Notes: a model not told the origin generated them from the sequence alone. DNA of 20,386 bases from an uncultured Chlamydiae bacterium (GCA_937894565.1 CALBHK010000077.1:1-20386); one strand, 5' to 3'; numbered from the stretch's first letter, positions 1 to 7,038 are shown. Numbers and translations: made by a program.

Positions 1-299
1 TTCCTCCATGAAATAGGTAAAAAGATAACAAAAATTTAATTACGCAAGAAGTCTACTTTACAAATCGTAATGTCATTCCACTAAACAAAAAAGAGAAATA
101 CATATTAACTAAAACCCTAGCCCTACTACTACCAATATTTTATAAATTTGGACCACTTTTTAGCAGAATAGTTACCTATTTTACAAAGATGCTCACTGAA
201 TTATATTAAGAGCAGAAGAAATTCGATAATTTCTTTCATTGCGAATATTTCGAAAAAATGATAAATTAAAGATAAGAACTTATTAGAGGAGAAGATCTT
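1..299. other. Intergenic region with a possible gene remnant
   Basis: No convincing gene lies here. The plus frame is open from 21 to a stop at 207-209 (about 62 codons) but has no plausible start, so at most it is a tail or remnant of an unrecognised gene. Two short AT-rich dyads are present. The right part (216-267) holds the candidate control region of the downstream toxin-antitoxin pair, listed separately. No RNA gene was seen. Confidence 0.4.
216..267 (+). promoter_or_regulatory. Candidate promoter and operator of the toxin-antitoxin pair
   Basis: A perfect dyad, AAGAAATT-CGAT-AATTTCTT, spans 216-235. Directly after it come a -35-like TTGCGA (239-244), a 17-bp spacer and a -10-like TAAATT (262-267). 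A strong ribosome site (GAGGAG) precedes the ATG at 300. A dyad touching the -35 is where an autoregulating antitoxin would be expected to bind. The elements are seen in the sequence; their use is inferred. Confidence 0.5.
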
Positions 300-770
300 A
301 TGACTGCTCAATCGTTTCATTATACCGAGCCAATGATACCAAGTGATAGCGAAGTTGAATTGGCCCGTAATTCCAGTCGTGTTTTAGCAAGTTTAAATCT
401 CAAAAAAAACAAAACTGTTGATATATCACTGGAAACAAGCAATCACCACCACAGTTGCGTGACTTTACCACTTTCTGCCTTCAAGCTATTAGTAACTATT
501 TTAACTCAAATGGCCGAAGGAAATGCAGTAACTTTGATTCCTGTGCATGCTGAACTAACAACACAAGAGGCTGCTGATTTATTGAATGTGTCTCGTCCTT
601 TTTTGATCCGTCTCTTAGAGGAAAAAAAGATCCCTTTTCGCAAGGTAGGCACACGAAGACGAGTGTTATTTCAAGATCTAATGGACTATAAGAACAAAAT
701 CGATGCCGCTCGTCGTAAAACTTTGGATGAATTAGCTAATGAAGCGCAAGAACTGGATATGGGATATTAA
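300..770 (+). CDS. Excisionase-type HTH antitoxin (partner of PIN toxin)
   Basis: A 156-aa protein. Residues about 87-131 form an excisionase/MerR-like winged helix (HTH_17 type): TTQEAADLLNVSRPFLIRLL, then a basic wing with KVGTRRR and a closing DLMDYK. This fold is typical of DNA-binding antitoxins paired with PIN toxins. The first 85 residues show no recognised domain; the C-terminal 25 residues are charged and could be the toxin-binding tail. The stop overlaps the toxin start by one base (TAATG), so the two are translationally coupled. The start at 300 is supported by GAGGAG about 8 bases upstream. A dyad just upstream suggests autoregulation. The HTH is clear; the antitoxin role rests on gene context. 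Confidence 0.8.
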   Translation: MTAQSFHYTEPMIPSDSEVELARNSSRVLASLNLKKNKTVDISLETSNHHHSCVTLPLSAFKLLVTILTQMAEGNAVTLIPVHAELTTQEAADLLNVSRPFLIRLLEEKKIPFRKVGTRRRVLFQDLMDYKNKIDAARRKTLDELANEAQELDMGY

Positions 771-1339
771 TGGCTCAATTTATCGTCATTTACGATTCCT
801 GTGTTCTCTATTCCGCTCCGCTTCGAGATCTGCTCATGCACTTAGCCCTGACAGACCTTTATCATGCTAAATGGACGCAAGAAATTCATAAGGAATGGAT
901 GCGCAATCTCTTGAAAAACCGTCCTGATTTAACTTCGGAACGCCTTGACTCAATTAGATCTAAGATGGACTTACATGTTAGAGATTGCCTCGTTGAAGAT
1001 TATGAGGACTTAATTGAGGGAATCAAACTTCCCGATTCAAATGATCGTCACGTCTTAGCCGCAGCAATTAAGGCTAATGCTCAAACCATTGTCACTTATA
1101 ATCTATCCGATTTTCCTTCTTCAGCCTTATACAAGTATGAAATTGATGCTCAACATCCTGATGAGTTTTTACGGCACTTATTAGACCTTGCTCCGGCTAA
1201 AGTAATAGAGACGGTTCAAAAAACCCGCAAGAGTCTTAAGAATCCTTCAAAGAACTCGAACGAATATTTAAGTATTTTGGAAAAGCAATCTTTACCCCAA
1301 ACCTGTGCCTATTTAAGAGAATATGAAAACCTTATCTGA
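770..1339 (+). CDS. PIN-domain toxin (VapC-like ribonuclease)
   Basis: A 189-aa protein with PIN nuclease features. D9 sits in the first strand (VIYDSCVLYS), E38/E42 in the next helix, D89/D92 in LPDSNDRHVLAAAI, and D114 in TYNLSDF. These acidic positions fit the Mg2+-binding set of PIN RNases. The usual target of such toxins is tRNA, rRNA or mRNA, but nothing here identifies this one's substrate. It is longer than classic VapC (about 130 aa) and resembles the PIN_3 type, with an extra C-terminal helical part of about 55 residues. Its ATG overlaps the antitoxin stop, so the pair is a coupled two-gene operon. No frameshift or loss of a key residue is visible, so it could be active. Confidence 0.8.
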   Translation: MAQFIVIYDSCVLYSAPLRDLLMHLALTDLYHAKWTQEIHKEWMRNLLKNRPDLTSERLDSIRSKMDLHVRDCLVEDYEDLIEGIKLPDSNDRHVLAAAIKANAQTIVTYNLSDFPSSALYKYEIDAQHPDEFLRHLLDLAPAKVIETVQKTRKSLKNPSKNSNEYLSILEKQSLPQTCAYLREYENLI

Positions 1340-1403
1340 AAATCGCGCTGTTATTTTTTTAATGTCAGCGTCAAATAGAAATGTCGCCTATGATATCCCC
1401 AAT

Positions 1404-1432
1404 CTTAAATCTTTCGCCGTTTAAAGATTAAG
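1404..1432. terminator. Possible hairpin after the toxin gene
   Basis: An imperfect inverted repeat (CTTAAATCTTT / AAAGATTAAG) lies about 65 bases past the toxin stop. It is AT-rich with no clean T-run, so it may be a weak terminator or simply mark the edge of the adjacent repeat. Confidence 0.25.
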
Positions 1433-1439
1433 TTGAAAA

Positions 1440-1553
1440 AATCCCGGAGGGATGACAGTTATTAGCCCAGGCTGTAGCTGCCCTGGAGGGGCTGCAAAGC
1501 CTGGGGTACGAGCAAAAAAAACAATCAAGCCCCTGGAGGGGCGACACAAAATG
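1440..1553. repeat. Dispersed G/C-rich intergenic repeat at a gene breakpoint
   Basis: A block much richer in G and C than its surroundings, built from related units: TCCCGGAGGGATGACAG near 1441, CCCTGGAGGGGCTGCAAAG near 1481 and CCCCTGGAGGGGCGACA near 1530. Each contains the self-complementary core CC(C)(T)GGAGGG. From memory, units ending in 'GGAGGGGCGACA' occur as dispersed repeats in chlamydia-like and other environmental bacteria. An open reading frame crosses it and would begin in the repeat at 1452, but the encoded residues have no protein character, so it is not treated as coding. It ends exactly where homology to an M20 peptidase begins. Confidence 0.6.
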
Positions 1554-2087
1554 GGAAAAAATGCAATCAATAAACTAATGCAGGCGTTAACAGACATTAA
1601 CAAACATTTTGATCAATTAAAAATAACTTACTCTGATTATTTTCCCACAGTCAATGTAGGATTTATTCAAGGAGGTCAGAGTGTTAATCAAGTGCCTGAA
1701 CATGCAGAGGCTAAATTAGATATACGTTATCCTTTTCCTCTTAACTCTACTCAAATAACAAGGGAAGTGGAAAAAATTATCGAAAAATATCCTGATATTT
1801 CTTTGGAAACTCTTATAGAAGGTGCGGCTCGACAAGAAAATCTTCATCAAATGCCCTTTGATCGATTTAAAGCATTATCAAAAAAAATGTATAACATTGA
1901 TGTAGAATCCATTAAATCTGACGGAGCTTCAGATGCTCGCTTTTTTGGAGAAAAGCAAATTCCGGTTCTTGTGATTAGTCCAGTTGGAGGAGAGATTCAT
2001 AGTGATGCAGAATGGATAGATTTGGAAGATCTTTATCGATTTTATCAAGTAATGAAAGCTTGGGTGATTGAAATGAATGCGGCATAA
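1551..2087 (+). pseudogene. M20-family peptidase/deacylase, C-terminal fragment (DapE/ArgE-like)
   Basis: About 178 codons match the second half of an M20 metallopeptidase. The fragment has the dimerisation ('lid') domain (GKNAINKLMQAL; FPTVNVGFIQGGQSVNQVPEHAEAKLDIRYPFP) and the end of the catalytic domain (SDGASDARFF, PVGGEIHSDAEWIDLEDL), including the last metal-ligand His. The N-terminal catalytic half, with the first His, the bridging Asp and the Glu-Glu pair, is missing. It is not found anywhere upstream in this window. A full family member is about 380-400 aa, so about half remains and peptidase or deacylase activity is not expected. The break coincides with the G/C-rich repeat. The ATG at 1551 is the first in homologous sequence; an in-frame ATG at 1452 lies in the repeat. 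The exact substrate family is uncertain. Confidence 0.75.
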
Positions 2088-2100
2088 ATTGATTCTAAAG

Positions 2101-2703
2101 TTACTTCACGTAATTAAGCGAACGTGTAATTAAGAGAGGCAGATCCACCTCTTTTTCTCCCAACTCCTGCAAACAGCGCTCAATTGCCTGCTGAGCTAAC
2201 ATTTGAGTATAGCCCAAATTAATTAACGCACTAATAGCGTCTTTAGCATGGGTATTTTGTCTTTTCACTTTGCTATTTGTTGGGCCATGGCTCTCCATAA
2301 ATGCAGAGAGCTTATCTGTTAATTCTACAATTAATCTTGTGGCTGTCTTTTTACCAATTCCAGGAATGCGGCTTAATATGTCAGTGTCTTCTTGTGCCAC
2401 GCAGGTATAAAGTTGAGCACCACTCATATGGCCAATAATAGAAAGAGCGAGTTTTGGGCCTATCCCCCTAATTGCAATGAGCGTTTCAAATAAGTTCACC
2501 TGATCTTGAGAAGAAAACCCATAGAGAGTTTGAGAGTTTTCACGTATCACCAACGTTGTGTGCACTGTGAAAGGCTTGCCAATAGAGGGCAGTTCACCAA
2601 ATAAAGAAGCTGGAATATGCACACGATAGCCCACTCCATTCACATCAATAAGCACAGAGACGGGATCAATATGAATTAAATTTCCTCTTAAAAAGGCGAT
2701 CAT
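2101..2703 (-). CDS. ruvA: Holliday junction DNA helicase subunit RuvA
   Basis: RuvA forms the tetramer that grips Holliday junctions and loads the RuvB motor during recombinational repair. The protein has the N-terminal OB domain (MIAFLRGNLIHI...VDVNGVGYRVHIP), two helix-hairpin-helix motifs (IRGIGPKLALSIIGHM and IPGIGKKTATRLIVEL), a variable linker and a C-terminal RuvB-binding domain (DAISALINLGYTQMLAQQAI). Length (about 200 aa) is normal. An ATG three codons upstream (2712) is possible, but AGGA directly abuts it with no spacing. The ATG at 2703 gives the family-typical MIAFLRG start with AGGA at a workable distance. ruvB and ruvC are not in the window, and the next gene is divergent. Confidence 0.95.
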   Translation of the reverse strand: MIAFLRGNLIHIDPVSVLIDVNGVGYRVHIPASLFGELPSIGKPFTVHTTLVIRENSQTLYGFSSQDQVNLFETLIAIRGIGPKLALSIIGHMSGAQLYTCVAQEDTDILSRIPGIGKKTATRLIVELTDKLSAFMESHGPTNSKVKRQNTHAKDAISALINLGYTQMLAQQAIERCLQELGEKEVDLPLLITRSLNYVK

Positions 2704-2773
2704 GGCTTCCATTCCTACATAATTTGCTATAAAATAACCTATTTAAGGTAAATAAGACCAGGGTTTTGTATTT

Positions 2774-3466
2774 GTGAAACAATTAGCAGGTTATAGCCTA
2801 TTCCTCTTCGATTTTGATGGGCTTTTAGTCAACACGGAAGAGCTTCAATTCAAAGCCTATCAGCTGATGTGCGCTGAGTATGATCTTGTCATGCCCTGGG
2901 ATTTTTCCACCTATTGCCAGTTCACCCACCAAAGCACAGAAGTCTTTCGAACAGAACTATTTCGCTCACTCCCCACTCTTGAAGAAAAACAGAACAATTG
3001 GCAAATTCTCTACCCTAAAAAATTTCGCCTCTACACTCAATTACTAAAAACTCAAACCATCGAACTGATGCCCGGAGCAGAAAAATTAATCTCTCTTCTC
3101 CAAGAAAAAGAGATCAAACACGCTGTTGTCACCCATTCCTCCTCCGAACATTTTAATCTCATTTGCGAGCAGCATCCTGTTCTTCAAAAAATTCCCTATA
3201 AGATCACTCGCTCTGACTATCAACACCCAAAACCCCATCCTGAGTGCTACCAATTGGCTATCTCCCGTTTTGCAAACAAGGAAGAAAAGGTCATCGGATT
3301 TGAAGATAGCCCCAGAGGGTTACGCGCTTTAATGGGCAGCAGTGCTAAACCCATTTTAATTACCTCCTATAAATATCTTGAAATGGAAGAATTACGCCAA
3401 TCAGGCGTTGATATCTACAATACCCTCGATCAGGCATATAACACTTTAATCATGAATAATCCATGA
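2774..3466 (+). CDS. HAD-superfamily phosphatase (phosphoglycolate phosphatase-like)
   Basis: A 230-aa haloacid dehalogenase-type hydrolase. Motif I is DFDGLLVNTE, with nucleophile D13 and acid/base D15. Motif II is T120 (VVTHSSS), motif III K153 (HPKPHPECY) and motif IV E177-D178 (GFEDSPRG). An alpha-helical cap lies between motifs I and II. This is the subfamily I pattern of sugar-phosphate and phosphoglycolate phosphatases; the substrate cannot be read from the sequence. The start is GTG: an in-frame stop at 2753-2755 leaves no ATG upstream. The 3' end overlaps the end of truA by 37 bases tail to tail. A HAD phosphatase also lies next to truA in Chlamydia (CT464, from memory). Confidence 0.85.
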   Translation: MKQLAGYSLFLFDFDGLLVNTEELQFKAYQLMCAEYDLVMPWDFSTYCQFTHQSTEVFRTELFRSLPTLEEKQNNWQILYPKKFRLYTQLLKTQTIELMPGAEKLISLLQEKEIKHAVVTHSSSEHFNLICEQHPVLQKIPYKITRSDYQHPKPHPECYQLAISRFANKEEKVIGFEDSPRGLRALMGSSAKPILITSYKYLEMEELRQSGVDIYNTLDQAYNTLIMNNP

Positions 3467-4176
3467 GGCGGAGCCGCTTTACCGGCTAATTTACGGTCTT
3501 TTTTTTCTAAAATGGTTTTTATGTCCTGAGGCTCTCTTTTCCCATCAGCCACTTCTAATAGTGTTCCCACCATATTACGCACCATTTTGTAAAGAAACCC
3601 ATTCCCAAAAAATTCTAAACGGTGCATCCCCTCCTCTTCAATAAGATCTATTCTAAAAATAGTACGCACGGGATCCTTAGAAACTGATCCTTCCATTTTT
3701 GAATTGGCAAAAGAGGTAAAATCGTGCGTCCCTATTAAAAACTCTTTGGCCTGTATTAATTTATCTAAATTCACCGCATGCGGGATGTGAAGCGCATATT
3801 GGCGATGAAACGGCAACTGCACTGGTTTAAAATTAAAAAAGTAGTGATAAATCTTACCTTGTGCGCAATATTGAGCGTGAAAATCTGAAGAAACTTTTTC
3901 GCAACTTAAAATACGAATATCGGGCGGCAGCAAACTATTAGCCGCATAGATAAATCGAAAAGATTCTAATTCTTTTTCATAATCAAAGTGAGCAATTTGA
4001 CCTAAAGCATGCACTCCGGTATCGGTACGACCAGCTCCTACTAATTTTATTTGCTGTCTTAAAAAAATGTAGAGCGTCTGCTCAATTTTTTCCTGGATAG
4101 AAAGAGCGTTGGGCTGAATTTGCCAGCCGCTATAATGCGTGCCATCATACTGGATTTCAATTTTATAGCGCGGCAT
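3430..4176 (-). CDS. truA: tRNA pseudouridine(38-40) synthase TruA
   Basis: TruA converts uridines 38-40 in the anticodon arm of tRNAs to pseudouridine. The 248-aa protein shows the family motifs: YDGTHYSGWQ near the N-terminus, the catalytic loop GAGRTDTGVHA with nucleophile D52, the RYxYxxxF-like segment KIYHYFFNF, and FxGNGFLYKMVRNMVGTLLEV in the C-terminal half. Length is normal and no key residue is missing. Its ATG overlaps the ispD stop by one base (TAATG), so the two are translationally coupled. The 3' end runs 37 bases into the convergent HAD gene. Confidence 0.95.
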   Translation of the reverse strand: MPRYKIEIQYDGTHYSGWQIQPNALSIQEKIEQTLYIFLRQQIKLVGAGRTDTGVHALGQIAHFDYEKELESFRFIYAANSLLPPDIRILSCEKVSSDFHAQYCAQGKIYHYFFNFKPVQLPFHRQYALHIPHAVNLDKLIQAKEFLIGTHDFTSFANSKMEGSVSKDPVRTIFRIDLIEEEGMHRLEFFGNGFLYKMVRNMVGTLLEVADGKREPQDIKTILEKKDRKLAGKAAPPHGLFMIKVLYA

Positions 4177-4823
4177 TAAGACCCTCTTTTAACGTAATAT
4201 TCAGCAAAAGCTAAATCCTCTTGCGTTGTGATTTTAATATTACTGCGGCTTCCGCAAACAATTTTAGGTACAACTCCAGCAAGTTCTGCCAAACTAAGAT
4301 CATCTGTAACGCTAAGATCTTGTTGAGCAGCCACTAAAAATCCAGCCTCTAAAAGATCTCTTCGAACCACTTGAGGTGTCTGAATTTCCCATAAATCACT
4401 ACGGTCCAGCGTTCTAATCACATCTCCTGAACTTGTGCACTGCTTAATAGTAGACTGTACGGGCACTCCTAAGGCTGCTGCACCTTTTTCTTTAGCCGCT
4501 TTAACAACTGCTTCAACATCGTGCGCCAGAATAAAGGGGCGTGCTGCATCGTGAATACAAATCCATTCCATTCCTTTATTCATGACCTGTAAACCGTTCC
4601 AAACAGAATCCTGGCGCCTATTTCCCGGCTTGGCATGAGTGAAAGGATATTTATTAATCTCTATTACTAACACAATTTCTTTAATACAAGAAAGAGAAGA
4701 AAACATCTCTAAACTATACTCTAAAAGCAATTTACCATTTAATGGCATGAATTGCTTGGGAACAGGGCTTCTCATTCTTGCACCGGTGCCTCCCGCCAAC
4801 AAAATCAATCCTATATTCTTCAA
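4176..4823 (-). CDS. ispD: 2-C-methyl-D-erythritol 4-phosphate cytidylyltransferase IspD
   Basis: IspD transfers CMP from CTP to methylerythritol 4-phosphate, an early step of the non-mevalonate isoprenoid pathway. The protein (215 aa, slightly short for the family) has the nucleotide-binding loop LLAGGTGARM, the conserved KQFMPLNGKLLLEYSL, the GNRRQDSVWNGL motif, the substrate-binding HDAARPFI, and VTDDLSLAE with SNIKITTQEDLAFAE near the C-terminus. The start ATG overlaps the stop of the upstream phosphoesterase (ATGA-type), and the end overlaps truA, so lpxG-ispD-truA reads as a tight operon. Confidence 0.94.
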   Translation of the reverse strand: MKNIGLILLAGGTGARMRSPVPKQFMPLNGKLLLEYSLEMFSSLSCIKEIVLVIEINKYPFTHAKPGNRRQDSVWNGLQVMNKGMEWICIHDAARPFILAHDVEAVVKAAKEKGAAALGVPVQSTIKQCTSSGDVIRTLDRSDLWEIQTPQVVRRDLLEAGFLVAAQQDLSVTDDLSLAELAGVVPKIVCGSRSNIKITTQEDLAFAEYYVKRGS

Positions 4824-5767
4824 GCTTCCTCCAATTCAAATACTGTAATTTCGGGAATAGAAAACCAACGAAACTTTGGCAATCCTCCAACTCCCCTATT
4901 CACATAAAGATATCCGTTTTCCAGATGATGCAAGCCTCTTTTAAATTGAGGCTGTTCTAAATCACAAAGACGCTTCCAGATAAAGGGAAGATTAACCTGC
5001 GCCCCATGAGTATGTCCGCAGAGAATTAAATCAGCGCCCATATTTTTAAGTAAATCAACACCATCCGGATTATGCAAAAGCACCACCAGGGGATGCAAAG
5101 AATTTAGAGAAGGTATACATTGCCCTGCCATATATTCTCCGAGGCCACAAACAGAAATGGGTTCTCCTTTAATAAAAAGGGTTTGCGTTTCATTATGAAG
5201 CAGCTTGAAAGGAGTTTTTTTAAGCAGCTCAAGAAGTTTTTTGTGAAGAGGAACTGCATGAATTTTTTTGGGGGGAATATTTTTTTTGGGCTTCCAGAGG
5301 AGCTTAAAGCCTTTAAGCAGCAAATTTTCTTCCTCTTCTACAATCCTATAACCTCCCTCTTGATCTCTGCTAATGGGAAAGGCGTAATCATGATTGCCTA
5401 AAATCGCAAAATAGCCCTCTTTGGCTTGCAAGCTATTTAAAAATTCTATAAGCACTTCAGGGCTCTCTAGTTTAGAACGGCAAAGAAAATCTCCTGTAAA
5501 AACAAGAAGATCAGCTTGTAAACTATTAATTTTTTTAGAAAGACGGCGCAAAAACCATTGACTGCTTTTTTGATGAAAATGCAAATCACTAAACTGCACG
5601 ATGCGAAGCCCTTTCAGTGAAGGGGAAAGATTTTTAATAGGCATGCCATAACGCTGAATGGTTAAAAGATTGGGTTCAATCCATCGCGGATAGATTCCAA
5701 CAATTGAAAATAGGCAAAAAATATCCCAAAGCCTCTCCGTTAAAAAAGAAAAAAATCTATTACTCAT
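4820..5767 (-). CDS. lpxG: Calcineurin-like phosphoesterase, probable UDP-2,3-diacylglucosamine hydrolase LpxG
   Basis: A membrane-associated metallophosphoesterase of 315 aa. A hydrophobic N-terminal stretch (about residues 12-27) precedes the dimetal site: D61 and H63 in FSDLHFH, D93 in FTGDF, N125-H126 in GNHDY, H232 in LLHNPD, and H252/H254 in CGHTHGAQ. A conserved YVNRGVGG follows. In Chlamydia, the gene beside ispD (CT461, once called yaeI) was shown to be LpxG, which cleaves UDP-diacylglucosamine in lipid A synthesis and replaces LpxH/LpxI. The same neighbourhood here makes that role likely. The fold is certain; the substrate assignment is inferred from family and synteny. It is first in the lpxG-ispD-truA operon and overlaps ispD by 4 bases. 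Confidence 0.85.
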   Translation of the reverse strand: MSNRFFSFLTERLWDIFCLFSIVGIYPRWIEPNLLTIQRYGMPIKNLSPSLKGLRIVQFSDLHFHQKSSQWFLRRLSKKINSLQADLLVFTGDFLCRSKLESPEVLIEFLNSLQAKEGYFAILGNHDYAFPISRDQEGGYRIVEEEENLLLKGFKLLWKPKKNIPPKKIHAVPLHKKLLELLKKTPFKLLHNETQTLFIKGEPISVCGLGEYMAGQCIPSLNSLHPLVVLLHNPDGVDLLKNMGADLILCGHTHGAQVNLPFIWKRLCDLEQPQFKRGLHHLENGYLYVNRGVGGLPKFRWFSIPEITVFELEEA

Positions 5768-5837
5768 GCAATTCTCTAAAAAAACAAAGAAGCGGCAATA
5801 AAGGTCTCCCCCTATGCCGCCTCTGAAACAATTTAAA

Positions 5838-6125
5838 TTAAGCTTTAGCTGCTTCCTTGATGTGTTTGGAAACTTCGCTGGTCATCTTAAACATATCAGT
5901 TGGCTTATGAAGAATTTTTTTCAATTTTTCATCCGGATTGATCATGCGTTTATTGTTCTTGTCTTGCAAATTATGTTTTTTAATATACGCCCATAATTTT
6001 TGTGTAATTTCTGTGCGAGGCATTGGACCTGCTCCTACGATATCAGCAAGTTCTTTTGTGATGTTCACGGGTGCCATAAAGGCTGAATTTTTTGTTTTCT
6101 TTGCAGCTGGTTTTTTCTCGGTCAT
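5838..6125 (-). CDS. SWIB (MDM2-like) domain protein
   Basis: A 95-aa protein consisting almost entirely of one SWIB domain: about residues 17-92, from FMAPVNITKELADIVGAG through MPRTEITQKLWAYIKKHNLQD, NKRMINPDEKLKKIL and FKMTSEVSKHI. A Lys/Ala-rich basic N-terminus (TEKKPAAKKTK) could touch DNA. SWIB domains are typical of eukaryotic chromatin remodellers; among bacteria they are known mainly from Chlamydiae, where stand-alone copies are proposed to act in nucleoid condensation. The actual function is unproven. The start is supported by AGGAG 9 bases upstream. A hairpin (6151-6166) lies in the leader. It sits 70 bases upstream of lpxG, as in Chlamydia (CT460, from memory). Confidence 0.93.
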   Translation of the reverse strand: MTEKKPAAKKTKNSAFMAPVNITKELADIVGAGPMPRTEITQKLWAYIKKHNLQDKNNKRMINPDEKLKKILHKPTDMFKMTSEVSKHIKEAAKA

Positions 6126-6150
6126 TTTTATAGACTCCTTAAGTTTACGG

Positions 6151-6166
6151 CACTAGTTTGCTAGTG
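6151..6166 (-). promoter_or_regulatory. Small perfect hairpin in the SWIB leader
   Basis: CACTAG-TTTG-CTAGTG is a perfect 6-bp stem with a 4-base loop, 25 bases upstream of the SWIB start. It could be an operator or an RNA leader hairpin; no clear -35/-10 pair was seen beside it. Confidence 0.4.
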
Positions 6167-6208
6167 TCTTGTTTAGTTGTTGCATACCTTCCTAAGATGG
6201 CATATGAA

Positions 6209-6240
6209 CCTATTTCAGTGAATCCAATTAATGAAATAGG
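6209..6240. repeat. 9-bp inverted repeat upstream of SWIB
   Basis: CCTATTTCA (6209-6217) and TGAAATAGG (6232-6240) form a perfect inverted repeat with a 14-base loop. There is no T-run, so it looks more like a protein-binding dyad than a terminator. It lies 84-115 bases upstream of the SWIB start. Confidence 0.45.
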
Positions 6241-6302
6241 CGCATGCGAGCTTGACTCACTACCTATGACGTTTTATCTCTAAGAGATTTTCATGTCAAA
6301 CT

Positions 6303-6408
6303 ATACCGAACGTGATTAACCATGTTCGGTCTATCTCGCAAGGCAAGATTAGAGTTTAGAGGGAAATTGCGATTTTTACAACTACTATACTCAGTCACAT
6401 TCGATATA
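6303..6408. repeat. Degenerate MITE-like element overlapping the SixA-like gene end
   Basis: The left end TATACCGAACGTGATT (6303-6318) differs by one base from the end of the intact hairpin element at 6875. The right end, GTCACATTCGATATA (6394-6408), is its inverted partner with about two changes. Just inside the left end, ACCGAAC and GTTCGGT (6305-6311, 6324-6330) also form a perfect small dyad. The interior is not strongly palindromic apart from CGCAA/TTGCG, so this is best read as a decayed or deleted relative. Its right end supplies the last codons and stop of the neighbouring gene. Confidence 0.5.
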
Positions 6409-6855
6409 ATCTAAAAAAACTGAAGCCTTAGCTTCTAAAGGCAAAGAAATATCTACAATCGCTAATGAACTTTGTTTCATGGCATTTAAAACCTTTTTTC
6501 CCACTAATGCATTTAAAAATTGGGGAAGAGTAGGCATATGCCCTACAAAAAGCAAACTTTTTGGAAAATGCATTTCAATGAGATCAAAGAGAACTTCTTT
6601 ATTAAAATCCAATCCTAAAGCGGGTGTTTGTTCCACCTCTATTCCAAGAATTTCCCCCACTATTTCTGCACTTTCAACCGCGCGAATAAGAGAGGAACTA
6701 TAAATTTTAACCGGGATGAGTTGCATTTCTTCTAGGCGCTGCGCCATTATTTTTTGCATGAGCTTACCCCTTGGAGTTAACTGTCTAAGATCATCAGCAG
6801 CATAGCCACTACTAGCAGTCTCCCCATGGCGCATTAACAACAACTGAGTCTTCAT
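6391..6855 (-). CDS. SixA-like histidine phosphatase (RHG family)
   Basis: A 154-aa member of the histidine phosphatase (phosphoglycerate mutase-like) superfamily. The catalytic LMRHGET (R9-H10-G11) is at the N-terminus. SSLIRAVESAEIV supplies the second phosphate-binding Arg, and FVGHMPTLPQFL the second catalytic His. Length and pattern match SixA, the phosphohistidine phosphatase that dephosphorylates Hpt or PTS partners; the substrate here is unknown. The last six codons and stop (DYIECD*) lie in a repeat end related to the 6875 element, so the C-terminus may be a post-insertion ending. The start region is clear, but no strong ribosome site was identified. It appears monocistronic. Confidence 0.85.
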   Translation of the reverse strand: MKTQLLLMRHGETASSGYAADDLRQLTPRGKLMQKIMAQRLEEMQLIPVKIYSSSLIRAVESAEIVGEILGIEVEQTPALGLDFNKEVLFDLIEMHFPKSLLFVGHMPTLPQFLNALVGKKVLNAMKQSSLAIVDISLPLEAKASVFLDYIECD

Positions 6856-6874
6856 AAGCCCTCTTTTTTTTATT

Positions 6875-7038
6875 TATACCGAATGTGATTGAAGAATTGG
6901 AATTTTGACAAGGAGGCTGCCCAAAATTTTTATCTGGAGCGAATGACCATTGCCTTAAGGCAAGGCATGAGTGAAGATAAAAATTTTAGTGCAAAGCCGA
7001 CGCTGTCAAAAACCAAATCTTGAATCACATTCGGTATA
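6875..7038. mobile_element. 164-bp palindromic MITE-like element
   Basis: The terminal inverted repeats are 21 bp (6875-6895 and 7018-7038) with one mismatch, ends TATACCGAATGTGATT / AATCACATTCGGTATA. The whole element is an imperfect palindrome: inner arms with TTTTGACA/TGTCAAAA and AAAATTTTTATCT/AGATAAAAATTTT meet at GCCTTAAGGC (6952-6961), exactly at the centre. It would fold into a long hairpin. The outermost bases can be read as a TA duplicated on each side (TA-TACC...GGTA-TA), as with IS630/Tc1-type elements. It encodes nothing. It lies between the divergent SixA-like and USP genes. Confidence 0.8.

Noticed and set aside
21..209. 62-codon open plus-strand frame at the window start
   Set aside because: No start codon or recognisable domain; AT-rich DNA can stay open this long by chance.
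1452..1550. N-terminal extension of the M20 fragment from an ATG in the repeat
   Set aside because: The residues come from a dispersed repeat and match no peptidase sequence.
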